Assembly (NCBI GenBank): GCA_049999765.1
Contig: JBNGIQ010008482.1
Coordinates: 1 to 26,635, forward strand
DNA from: Phaeoceros laevis
Lineage: Eukaryota > Anthocerotophyta > Anthocerotopsida > Notothyladales
Direction of reading: 5' to 3'
Length of the DNA stretch: 26,635 nucleotides
Numbering within the stretch: the stretch's first letter is position 1; every line of letters starts with the position of its first letter. Both the position numbers and the translations under genes were made by a program. Below the pieces are notes generated by a model. It ran no database searches and had not been told where the DNA came from. It saw only the letters and a list, made by a program, of their open reading frames with translations. Of the stretch, positions 17,441 through 25,997 are shown in pieces.

Positions 17441-19235
17441 AAATAGAGCGAGCATGCATTGGCTCTTAGATTTGATAGAATCTGCAAGAGCATGGAAAAT
17501 AGCATTGAGAGTCGGGCAACATCTTTGTTTTTCTAAAATCAGAGATGTAGGCTAGTAGTAGCCTGGTTGATGGCGATGCCGATCAGGAGCGCTAGGCTCT
17601 AGCGCCGGATGCGTTACCCCAGGAGAAATGAAATTCTCACTTTGCGATCTGACGCTCCAGATGCCTGCAAGACATCAGTGGTGATTTTGCAGCATTGGTT
17701 GAATTTGCACAAGCAGGAATTTGCAAAAACAGCAAAAAGAGAAAGGAGGAAGTAGAGTTTTCGAGATTTTAGCAAAATTGTGAAATTTTGCAAAATGCAA
17801 AATCTCGCAACTCGCGAAATTGCAATTTCGAAAAAGTAACCTTATTCTTTTGCGAACTCAAGAGGCCGGGTTCTCATGGTGGCAGGCAAGCGCAACCATT
17901 CTCACGGGAATCGAGCTATGGCAGGAATGCAACCTGCACAAGGAGGATCTCGGCCCCATGGCGCGCTGGCGATAGGCTGGTAGGTGCGTATGTAGGCTCA
18001 GGGTGCAGCGCCTTCAATTGGCACATCGCGCGGTGCTATCATCAGGCACCCAGGCCCTGAAGGCATCTAGATCCCACAGAGACGGCTGTGTGAGGCAGGC
18101 CGGTGCAGGGGCGCGCCATCATTTGGCGCATCAGGCCATCACATGGGCGCCGGGCACTCACATAGGCCCCTCCGCCATCTCCCTGCTTGGGCACGCTGGC
18201 CAGCAGCTGTTGTGAAGGCAGCCATACCCCCCACCATCTCCTTGGAGTAGCAGGGCGCCTCAGGTCGCCACCCCCACAAGGCCGCAGGGAGGATCGCAAG
18301 GATCCGCCCCCAGCCAGTCATCCTCCCGACCTGGCTGAGACCTGGACAGCGCGGCGTGGCGGGAGTATGCATCTGGCGCGGTGGGCTCTAGCGCTAGCTA
18401 CCCCTGTGGAGGCTGGATACCAAGACGCCTAGGAGAACCTGGTGCAGCAGGTCCTCCCCTGCCTTCCAAGCTCTCGCGGCACCCAATCCACCACAATCGA
18501 TACATGGCTGGCGGTGCATTTTTATCGCGCCACTAGCACTCTAGGAGCAGGCAAACATTGCATCATCCCTGGTGCATCCTCAGCCAGCGCCATCGCCATC
18601 TTCCCAGCCAACACGGAACCGACGTGAAGGGGAGGGGCGAATCGGCGTGAAGGAGTAGTCGTGAGAAACGAATCGGTGTAGGCGTAACTCACGCTTTTCC
18701 GATTTTTCGAATTAAGCTTTTCTGGAAATTAAAAAAAGGCGAACAGTGCTTTTGCGAAAAGGTTTTCGTTTTGCGAAACAGTGTTTTAAGCGCGAAAGGC
18801 ACTTTCACGAAAACAAGCAAGTTAGTTTTCTTTGCTCTTCTTTGCAAATAAGAGGAGAAGCAGGTTGCTTATTTTCACAAAGCATGGAAGGGAGAGGATT
18901 AATCGCGGGATCAGGCCGATAGCAAGTGGATTAATCACGGAATCAGGCCGATAGCAAGAGGATTAATCATAGAATCTGGCCGCCCAAGATAGGAGTTACG
19001 GCGGATCATCCTTATCCCGTTTCGTGCACAGGAGTAGCTGTCTGACGGACAAAAGGAGTGGTGACTGATCAACATTAACTCCTTGTGTGTCCTCAGTGGC
19101 AGTCTCGGTGTGTGTAGGGAATGGAAAATTCATGAAGCTTGACGGCGGACCTGGTAACGAAGCTTGAACGCCAACATTCGCAGGCGAATGCAAGGTTGGC
19201 AATTATAAACAAAAATGATGCATTTATAAGCACGA
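17441..19235. other. Long leader between primer-binding site and gag; hairpins and tandem repeat
   Basis: About 1.8 kb without a recognisable gene, unusually long for a copia leader, so it may hold insertions. Visible features are a hairpin GCGCTAG-GCT-CTAGCGC (17589-17605) and a perfect 16-bp palindrome CGAAATTGCAATTTCG (17815-17830). GCGAAA-rich segments lie near 17760-17850 and 18690-18815. The stretch from about 17870 to 18500 is GC-rich and its short ORFs look fortuitous. Confidence 0.5.
18896..18988 (+). repeat. 32-bp tandem repeat, about 3 units
   Basis: Units start at 18896, 18928 and 18960: GGATTAATC then RCGGRATCAGGCCGATAGC; the third is diverged (CTGGCCGCC). Confidence 0.85.
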
Positions 19236-19496
19236 ATGTGGCCAATCTCCCCTGCAAGAGTCATTGCTGAGCGGCTTGAGCAAGAGAGGCTTCAGAGAGA
19301 GCAAGAACTTGCGGATTACCTTCGTCGGGTGGAAGTAGAATCATTACCCGGAGTACCTGATTTTAATCCGGATCTTCTGGGGTATCCAACGGTCGCCGAC
19401 GAGGATTCTGGCTTCGCTCAGTATTACAAAGACGAGGACGTCGAAGGAACACTTCCGAGTGGAAGTGAGGACGAACCCCTAGATGAGGACATCTGA
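19236..19496 (+). CDS. Acidic 86-aa ORF upstream of gag, unknown
   Basis: ATG-initiated frame of 86 codons ending in TGA at 19494-19496, overlapping the first ATG of the gag frame (19483) by 14 bases in another frame. The N-terminal third is a charged likely helix (ERLEQERLQREQELADYLRR). The rest is acidic with a D/E-rich end (EDEPLDED). No family recognised. It may be a displaced 5' part of gag or a fortuitous frame; its composition is protein-like. Confidence 0.35.
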   Translation: MWPISPARVIAERLEQERLQREQELADYLRRVEVESLPGVPDFNPDLLGYPTVADEDSGFAQYYKDEDVEGTLPSGSEDEPLDEDI

Positions 19497-20538
19497 AATC
19501 CAATCCCCTCTCCAATCTCAATCCAACAACAGAAATATGTCTAGAAGAGGCACAGGAGCTGGTGGCTCTGGAGGAGGTGGAGGAGGAGGTGGTGGAGCAT
19601 CTCCCAGAGCAACTCCTTGGCTCACAGAGACGTTCTCGACGGCAGTTCCTCCCCCGTACAACATGAGTACCTCTGACTTCAAAGAAAAAGATCGATTCAA
19701 CGGAGCCGATTACGACATCTGGGTAATGAGAATGAAGGGACCCTTGAAGAGCAAGGATCTATGGAGAGTGGTAGACCCTGGAGAGGCAGTACCAGCCCCG
19801 GAAGATGCAGCCAGAGCAGCGTGGGACAAGTCATACGACCTGGCTTTCAACCTGCTTGTGACTGGTCTCACAACGGAGATGTTACGATATGCTTAGGGCT
19901 ACACCCTTGCACGAGATGTGTGGGCATCATTGGAGGAAACATATCACTTTACTAACATGATGTCCTTGGTGACGGCTAGCGCAAACTTCCGGAATCTGAA
20001 GATGCGCGAAGGGGACTCGGTCCCGCATCATATAGCAGCATTTAGGGCCCAGCTACATGTAGCAGGAGAAGAACTCACTAACCTGTTGGCATGTGCAGCT
20101 TTGCTGCAGTCCTTACCTGCCAGTTTCGGAGCCTTAATCTCAACTCAGAATGCAGTTATGAGAGAAGCCCAGACAGCACAGCGACTGGCAAGAGGACGTG
20201 GAGCAGTGCCCATTAGCTTTAGCGAAATGGTGGGAGCTTTGCTCCAGGAGGAGGCCAGCAAAGGCCCAAGTGAGCCTCAATGACAACAGGCACTGTATAC
20301 GGATACAAGGAGCCCAAGTCCGCAACGGCCATCATCACGTCCGCCTTGGAACAAACAGAAGGATGGTGCATCCAGCTCCAAGGGCCGACGGGATAAGAAG
20401 CCAGCAGGAAACTGCCACTGGTGTGGAGTTCCTGGTCACTGGCAGAGGGAGTGCAGGAAAAGGCTTAATGGCGAGCCCAAGCGAACTGCAGAGGCCACAA
20501 TAAATGTGGTAAGAAGGGTATCATCCTCCATACTGTAG
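19483..20538 (+). pseudogene. Ty1/copia gag with CCHC zinc knuckle, two in-frame stops
   Basis: Gag forms the particle that packages the element's RNA. The likely start is ATG at 19537 (MSRRGTG) rather than 19483. A Gly-rich stretch is followed by the copia gag (UBN2/DUF4219-like) signature FNGADYDIWVMRMKGPLKSK, then KDLW (about 19696-19770). The domain continues through VWASLEETYHF and later VPHHIAAFRAQLHVAGEELT. The zinc knuckle CHWCGVPGHWQREC at 20413-20454 fits C-x2-C-x4-H-x4-C for nucleic-acid binding. The frame is broken by TAG at 19894-19896 and TGA at 20281-20283 and ends at TAG 20536-20538. The three parts share one frame, so only point mutations separate it from an open reading frame. 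It lies about 2.1 kb downstream of the primer-binding site. Confidence 0.88.
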
Positions 20539-21156
20539 GAGGTTAGCACCTCAGTGGTAAGAGGTTGGCCCCTCAGTGGTAAGAGGTTGGTCTCATACGG
20601 AAGGAGTGTAACCTTCGATGAGAAGCGGCTGATTGAAGGCCAGATGAATAAGTACCAGGATATGCCTTGCCCTGGAGCACTTGTTGAGGAGTAGGCGGAA
20701 TTTTCAGTTTCACCATGGGCAACATACTACTGCCCGGAGATTGGCTTGTCTCAACAGTCAGCATCTCACTTTGACTAATCTTAGCAGAGCATAATTGTTG
20801 ACCCACTTGTTGACAGTACAGCTACAGTGGGAGACAATGACGGGTCAAGAGAGCTGGACACACTTGTGGCTCAGGAGGGTATGGAGGACAGCGTTGCCCC
20901 AGGGAATGTCTCAAGGCATGTCCACTGGGAGCAAGACTTGCCTCGACATGGAGATCTGGTCGCACTCGATAAGCACCAAAACTATTGGTATCTGGACATG
21001 GACAGTTCACACAGAAGCGGCAAGACCAGCTTGCGTCATACTAAGGATATCAACCAAGTGTGGTTGAGCCTTTGGCATCCACTTCTACACCAGATCCTAT
21101 TCAGGATACAGTGGGAGTTGTTATTCGAGTGGCTGCCTTCACATGGTATGTGCTTG
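20539..21156 (+). pseudogene. Degenerate copia sequence downstream of gag, possible protease trace
   Basis: Frames of 75-125 codons remain but no polymerase or integrase motif is seen. At about 20983-21030 the sequence encodes WYLDMDSSHRSGKTSL. This loosely matches the WYLDSGAS-HMTG region of copia retropepsins with the DSG lost. That match is weak and could be chance. The element ends where the tandem units at 21157 begin, so most of pol is missing. Confidence 0.4.
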
Positions 21157-21233
21157 CAAGAGATCTGGAGCGCTCTAAACTTCAAGAGATCTGGAGCGCT
21201 CTAACATACTTCAAGAGATCTGGAGCGCTCTAA
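21157..21233 (+). repeat. Threefold repeat CAAGAGATCTGGAGCGCTCT
   Basis: Three copies of CAAGAGATCTGGAGCGCTCT followed by AA, at 21157, 21183 and 21212. The third is the outer end of the left foldback arm; the right arm has only one copy. The duplications therefore arose at this end after or during formation of the inverted pair. Confidence 0.85.
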
Positions 21234-21389
21234 TGAACTACTTCAATCCATTCCTAGGGCTGGCAATCCAGAATTGTTGCAGGATTTAGCATCCAATTGT
21301 ACAAACTGCCCGCGGCAGAAGCGAGAGAGCATCTGGAAAAGGTATATGTGAACATTCAAAGAGCAGTGGAGCAATAGTAGTGTATTGTT
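21214..21389 (+). repeat. Left arm of 176-bp foldback inverted repeat
   Basis: Matches the reverse complement of 22423-22598 without gaps over 176 bp, with 7 differences by my count, all transitions. The outer boundary is AGAGATCTGG and the inner boundary AGTGTATTGTT. No target-site duplication is visible outside the arms. The arm encodes a protein-like stretch (ERSNELLQSIPRAGNPELLQ) of unknown family, so the arms may themselves come from a gene. Confidence 0.9.
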
Positions 21390-21667
21390 GTCCGTCTATA
21401 TATTGTGTATTGTTGTCCGTATCGGCCGTCTTGAGGAGGAGATATCCATGTATGCAGTAAAGGGCAAAGAGAAGAAGGAATATCGATCGCAGCGCAGCAA
21501 GCCGGTCCTGCACCATAGCATTGAGGCGAGGCAGTTGGGAGGCAGCCGAGTTGGGGTCCTTGCCCCTTCTACATTCTCCTTCTCAAGTCACGTATCGAAC
21601 GGGTTGGGAATGTTCAATCGGGCGATCTGTTGTGCATGCTTTTGACACAAGTCCAGTGTGCTGAACT

Positions 21668-22329
21668 TCAGTTGCGTGCAATTTTCGTCTTGTTAAGAAT
21701 GATGTGCTCGCTGAGATCCCAAAGCTTCTTTGCCAGCTCTTGATCAACTCCAAGTTTGCTTGGTTGCTCTTCGTTGCAGTCAGTGAAGTACTTGCCGCTC
21801 ACCCCTTTAAGCTCCGGGCGAAGAGCCACATACAGGGTTGTCGCTGTGCCCTGGAAAGCTTACACAAATGTTATGCCCCAGCGCTAGCTCAGACTGCCTT
21901 CTATCAATTAAGGTGGTCAGGAGATCGAGCTCAATTAGGTCAACTTCTACACCCGCTGCCTGTTTGAAGATGTCGTCTTTGACGTTCTGAGCAGCCCTCA
22001 GATTTTTGGCTGCAATGATGACATGCGCACCCTGCAGTGCAAGAACTCTGGCTGTTTTGGCTCCGAGCCCGCTCGCTCCACCTTGTATTGGATTGTGCAA
22101 AGCCGAGAAATTCATGAGCAACCTTTCCCATGGATCGCGCAAGCCTAGCACCTTCAACCAGTGCACACTGGCCATGGACGTAGCTCATGAATTAGGCAAG
22201 CACGCACCTATTGGTAACAATTGTCGTGAGTCCTGTGGCATCCAAGCCCTTTGTGACGTCCTCGGCGGTTGAGGCGCACCCGAAGGCGCTCCGACCCGCC
22301 CTATCGCAAATGTTGCCAAACAAGCCCAT
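21668..22329 (-). pseudogene. TIC32-like short-chain dehydrogenase gene, internally deleted
   Basis: TIC32-type proteins are NADP(H)-dependent short-chain dehydrogenases of the chloroplast inner envelope. Exon 1 (22329-22208) runs from an ATG through STAEDVTKGLDATGLTTIVT, the typical family N-terminus. An intron with GT/AG ends follows (22207-22082, 126 bp). Exon 2 (22081 to about 21913) carries the cofactor motif GGASGLGAKTARVLALQGAH, then VIIAAKNLRAAQNVK and the ELDL motif. A four-base excess just before the donor shifts the frame. All middle exons, including the catalytic Tyr-x3-Lys, are missing. After about 60 bp, which includes an intron 3' end (TTTCCAG), the last exon (21850-21668) encodes TLYVALRPELKGVSGKYFTD, later QELAKKLWDLSEH, and ends in TGA at 21670-21668. 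Retained introns show a genomic rather than retroposed origin. The whole lies inside the 176-bp foldback arms. Confidence 0.85.
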
Positions 22330-22422
22330 CTTACCTGTGCGCCACATTTTGATGCCGGCAGAAAGCCCTGCAGGCAGCGAACGATGGGAAAAACATGTGT
22401 CGTAGCCGATTGTCGCATTTGG

Positions 22423-22598
22423 AACAATACACTACTATTGCTCCACCGCTCTTTGAATGTTCACATATACCTTTTCCAGATGCTCTCTCGCTTCTGCCGC
22501 AGGCAGTCTGCATAATTGGATGCTAAATCTTGCAACAATTCTGGATTGTCAGCCCTAGGAATGGATTGAAGTAGTTCATTAGAGCGCTCCAGATCTCT
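22423..22598 (-). repeat. Right arm of 176-bp foldback inverted repeat
   Basis: Reverse-complement partner of 21214-21389. On the minus strand its frame is preceded by an ATG in good context (ATCATGG at about 22659-22665) and reads MACAPPPPTTTTTSTT then RDLERSNELLQSIPRADNPE. The Thr run is encoded by the adjoining (TAG)n microsatellite. It is possible that this arm preserves exon 1 of an unknown source gene. Confidence 0.88.
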
Positions 22599-22640
22599 AG
22601 TAGTAGTAGTAGTAGTAGTAGAAGTAGTAGTAGTAGTAGG
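22599..22640. repeat. (TAG)n microsatellite
   Basis: About 14 TAG/GTA units with one AAG interruption, directly abutting the outer end of the right foldback arm and followed by a G run. Its presence may have erased any target-site duplication. Confidence 0.95.
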
Positions 22641-22797
22641 AGGGGGGGGCGCACACGCCATGATGACTCCTCATGGGAATCAGGTGCGTTGCCACTTGAT
22701 GTGGACTAATGAGGGATGTAGTCCTTGACTGCAGCCCTCATTAGATGGCAGGTGAACAAGTTTGACAGTCTGTCCACATGGGGTGCAGTAAAATGAA

Positions 22798-23160
22798 GGC
22801 CACTTGTAGGGCTATAGGTTGTCTCGAAGAGATGATGCTGTCTGATGTTCAGCCTACTGACAACACGTCTACTTGCCTTCTTGTAGCACCCAGTCATGAG
22901 GGGCTGATTAGTAGGGGTTGACAACATTTTAATGGCATGGTGTAACGGTCACCCCACAAGTCGGCTAGCATGTCCTTTCTACTACTACTATGACACAAGT
23001 GAGCATTATGGGCGCATGGTTGATTTTCTTGCGCAGGCATGCCATTTAGATGCGGATAGGCGCCAGAAACTTCCGGACAACAAACTCATATATGCGGGCC
23101 TGATATGGACAACCCAATTCGCTCGACATGTGCTTGCACATTTTCTACCAGAATCATGAA
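22798..23160 (+). pseudogene. Second copy of degenerate PPR 3' end
   Basis: Positions 22798-22961 match 5283-5446 without gaps over 164 bp, including the same two stops (TGA 22919-22921, TAA 22943-22945). It then continues with PPR C-terminal sequence SEHYGRMVDFLAQACHLDAD (about 22996-23055), which is missing from the first copy. A further 62-bp match (23304-23365 to 5465-5526) shows the first copy lost about 324 bp. Both copies therefore descend from one already-dead gene. Confidence 0.85.
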
Positions 23161-23925
23161 CAAAGGCTTGCAGCACTGCAAGTAACCTTCGTAGCCATCA
23201 CAAAATTCACCGCATTTCTCAATTTACTGTATCATACTCGCCAGAGGTTGTTTGGACTTACGGCTAGGAGGTGCTACGCTGTTTTGATGCACAAAAACGT
23301 GATACACTTGCTTACTTGGCTACACTTCTATTTGGCTTGCACTTGTTACGTGGACTGCTTTTGCAACTTGGGCTACACTCTACTCTGCTACTTAATTATG
23401 CTATATACTGCTTCATGTTCTGCTAAGCTTTGACACAAAGAGGCTGCATGCCCATAACACAAAGAGGCTGCATGCCCATGACACAGAGAGGCGGAATGCT
23501 CATTGACACAAAGAGGCGGAATCACCTGCGATAAACGACAAACAAGCTGAAATGCTTCTACTACAATCCCCACAGCAATAGCACAAGCCTGGAAATAGCA
23601 CTACGAGGTTTCCATTCCCACATATTCACATATACCAGCTCTGAGGAGAGTATTTCTCCAGTTGGGAAGCCACAACCTATCACTACCCTCACACCACAAC
23701 CTGGACGCACCCTTCACTCGGTGTATGCATGGACGCACCCTTCACTCGGTATTGCATACACATCCCTTGGCATCACCTACGATAGCGGACGACTACCACA
23801 CTCCACAAGCATAAGCCTGAAAACAACATTACCAGGTTTCCATTCACATAGATTTCTCATTACATTACACTTAAACATAAATGAACATAATAAATTATCA
23901 AATGTTACGAGTGTGAATATATAAA
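23161..23925. other. No gene recognised; small tandem repeats
   Basis: Besides the 62-bp block at 23304-23365, this holds a 24-bp tandem repeat (23432-23522). It also holds a 21-bp direct repeat TGGACGCACCCTTCACTCGG (23702 and 23731). No protein similarity was recognised. Confidence 0.5.
23432..23522 (+). repeat. 24-bp tandem repeat, about 4 units
   Basis: Units GACACAAAGAGGCTGCATGC then CCAT at 23432, 23456, 23480 and 23505; the last two are diverged (GGCGGAATG). Confidence 0.85.
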
Positions 23926-24170
23926 CTTTGGAAAGGTTTTATTTCGTTAAAACGTATAGCACGCCAACCATAGCAAGCCATCCTCTCATTTCAGAACAAA
24001 ATGGTGGCCGACCCTAGTTCAACCTGGGGGCCATGCACATTGGGTGACCGGCGGCGTGCGCTTTGATAAAATAAACCCTACTGTACCCGATCGCTAACGG
24101 ATGCCCAAAGCATGGGCAAAGGCGGGACCCTCTATGGGACAGTGTAAACCTCTTCAAATATCAACAACAA
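23926..24170 (+). repeat. SINE-like repeat, full-length copy H with (CAA)n tail
   Basis: Begins CTTTGGAAAGG like copy C. The 5' part includes CGCCAACCATAGC, AATGGTGGCCGACCCTAGTT and GGGTGACCGGCGGCG, close to copy B. The core from 24082 has TGTACCCGATCGC, GGGACCCTCTATGGGAC and CCTCTTCAAATA, and ends in a short CAA tract. Confidence 0.75.
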
Positions 24171-24517
24171 CTCGAAATAAATTGGTACATTATGAAAAAA
24201 AACATGCTCCTAACAATCCATGCCGATCCATGCCGAACAATCAACCTCGAGCAAGGTAATTCATGGTAGTGAGGCTTCCACCAATCAGTAGACGCAGAGA
24301 CGAGTTAACCCCCACTAGGCAAGGTTTACACCAGGGGACACCAAGGTAGGACCAACATGCAAGCAGAAGGATGTAGAATACCCAAGGTCAGTAATTTCAA
24401 CGCATAATAGCCCCCTATAGCAAAGCTATGTTCGCAAGACTTGAATACTGCCAACAAATGAGGCGATATTGCCGAAAAGTTGAAAGGGACTAACTTAAGC
24501 TTTAGGAGTTTTTTTTT
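24171..24517. other. No gene recognised
   Basis: Spacer without recognisable gene or repeat apart from a poly-T run at its right end (about 24509-24518). Confidence 0.5.
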
Positions 24518-25138
24518 TGTGATAGCATGTGGCGTGGTAACGGCACTACGTGTTGATGCCCTTTGGTCCTGGTAGGAACAGCAGTTAAAGACGCTGGTTA
24601 AGGATATGGCAGTTAGGAGGCAAACCTAGGGCGGTTTGAACCCGGGAAGCGAGGTAGTTAAGTAGCCCGGGTTTGGCCGTTAGAGTAGATACCCAATAGA
24701 GTGGCCGGATCTGGGCCGCCGGGATAGGACCGGCTCCAGGGCTGGGTGCCGGCCCACATGGCAGGGTCGGCATTAGCCTATGTAAAGCCGGAAGCGGAAA
24801 CGAAAGATAGAGAGTTTTTGTTGCGATTCCTAGACGTCCGGCTGGTTAAGCATGGCGGGCATGCGGCGGGTGCATGGCGTGGCTCTGGCGGCCGTATCGA
24901 TCTCTCCCGGTGCGCATGCCGTGTGTGGCCGCATTGGCTCGTGAGTGGGAGGGGCTGTTGAGGGCCTGTGCTAGTGCATGGGCGGACAACAATCTTTAAA
25001 AGGGCCTCCTGGAGACCTTCACGGAGTGTCTTGGCGTGTATGGGCACGCCAGGCCTCAAGCTGAAGTGTGCTACCCGGTGTGCTATCGCAACAGTTTGCC
25101 AATTGAGTGGAAGTGAGGTTTTAGCATGATTCTTGGAT
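24518..25138 (+). mobile_element. Tentative 5' LTR of a second retrotransposon
   Basis: Sequence upstream of a primer-binding site, beginning TGTGATAGC after a poly-T run. A TATA-like TTTAAAAGG lies near 24995. Boundaries are not fixed because no partner LTR is in the window, and the expected CA before the primer-binding site is absent. It is GC-richer than its left neighbour. Confidence 0.35.
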
Positions 25139-25150
25139 TGGTATCAGAGC
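25139..25150 (+). other. Primer-binding site of second LTR retrotransposon
   Basis: TGGTATCAGAGC, identical to the site at 17429, complementary to initiator methionine tRNA. It indicates an LTR element reading rightwards and running off the window. The 25151-25597 leader that follows holds no recognisable gene. Confidence 0.85.
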
Positions 25151-25597
25151 CTTGTGTCAGAGCACCAGTCCGCAGTGGCTTGTGAGGGAGAAGGACGAGC
25201 GTGGGAAGCATGGATCTGAGGTGGGGGGTGATGGAGTGTGTTACCCGTGGAGGATTTGATCTTGGTCTGTTTGTGGCTTGTCCTTGCGAGTGAAACCGAG
25301 TCTGCATCATACTTTTTTGTCCGAGCGTTAAGACGTCAGAGGGACGGAAGGCTGGACAAGCGGATCGGTGGGAGCTTGCTGTGCTACGGCTGTTCGAGCA
25401 GATAGTTGTGTCCGTGCATGTAAAGGGCGGGCACCAAGCGCACTCTGGGGGACTTATGTTCTGAGGTCACTTTCGCTTAGTTCTTTTCACGCTTGGTTCT
25501 AAACAGTGCATGCAAGCAGAGCTCTGGTGGTTGGCGCTCAGATCTGGCAGTTGGATAACGAGCTTGTGACGAAGAAGATCGGTGGTGGAAGACCAGC

Positions 25598-25786
25598 ATG
25601 CCGGAGCACTTGGCGGCGGTGTGGTGTGTCTTACATGACGTTTACCGGTTGATTGCGGCACCCACGACGGACACTTTGGATGAGGCGATTTGGGAGTTGC
25701 TGACCAACCTGGCAGCGGATGAGAGGCGGCCCTGCGATTGTGTGTTGACGGAACAACGCTGGGCGGGGGTGGCTACTCACCATTAG
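25598..25786 (+). CDS. 62-aa ORF, first of a homologous tandem pair, unknown function
   Basis: ATG to TAG frame of 62 codons about 450 bp downstream of the primer-binding site. It aligns without gaps to the ORF at 25809-25997 with 28 identical residues of 62. Shared positions include M1, EH (3-4), C10, LH (12-13), RL (17-18), APT (21-23), LL (34-35), AAD (39-41), C46, CVL (48-50) and WA (55-56). The predicted fold is mostly helical with conserved Cys at 10, 46 and 48. No family recognised. It may belong to the 5' coding region (gag side) of the retroelement. Confidence 0.5.
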   Translation: MPEHLAAVWCVLHDVYRLIAAPTTDTLDEAIWELLTNLAADERRPCDCVLTEQRWAGVATHH

Positions 25787-25808
25787 ACCACGAGGCAACG
25801 GAGGTGAT

Positions 25809-25997
25809 ATGGCAGAGCATGTGGCTGTCGTTTTCTGTTTCCTCCACAACCACATCCGCCTGCTCTTGGCCCCAACGGTGGTAGAGTTGATAGGGGCAAT
25901 TGCGGATCTGTTGAGCACTTGGGCGGCGGACAGGGATAACTCTTGTAATTGCGTCTTGGAAGATCGGCCCTGGGCTTCCATTGTGTACCATCAGTAG
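25809..25997 (+). CDS. 62-aa ORF, second of a homologous tandem pair, unknown function
   Basis: ATG to TAG, also 62 codons, starting 22 bp after the previous stop and in a different frame. Start and stop lie at homologous points in both ORFs, so each looks like a unit rather than part of one broken protein. Many codons differ at the DNA level while the protein pattern is kept, pointing to an old duplication under constraint. It overlaps the start of the next open frame. Confidence 0.5.
   Translation: MAEHVAVVFCFLHNHIRLLLAPTVVELIGAIADLLSTWAADRDNSCNCVLEDRPWASIVYHQ

Noticed and set aside
23432-23522. CRISPR-like array
   Set aside because: The repeats are contiguous, with no spacers, and diverge progressively; a simple tandem repeat.
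25598-25997. Toxin-antitoxin-like small gene pair
   Set aside because: Two adjacent small ORFs suggest this at first sight, but they are paralogues of each other, the DNA is plant nuclear in character, and an LTR primer-binding site lies upstream.
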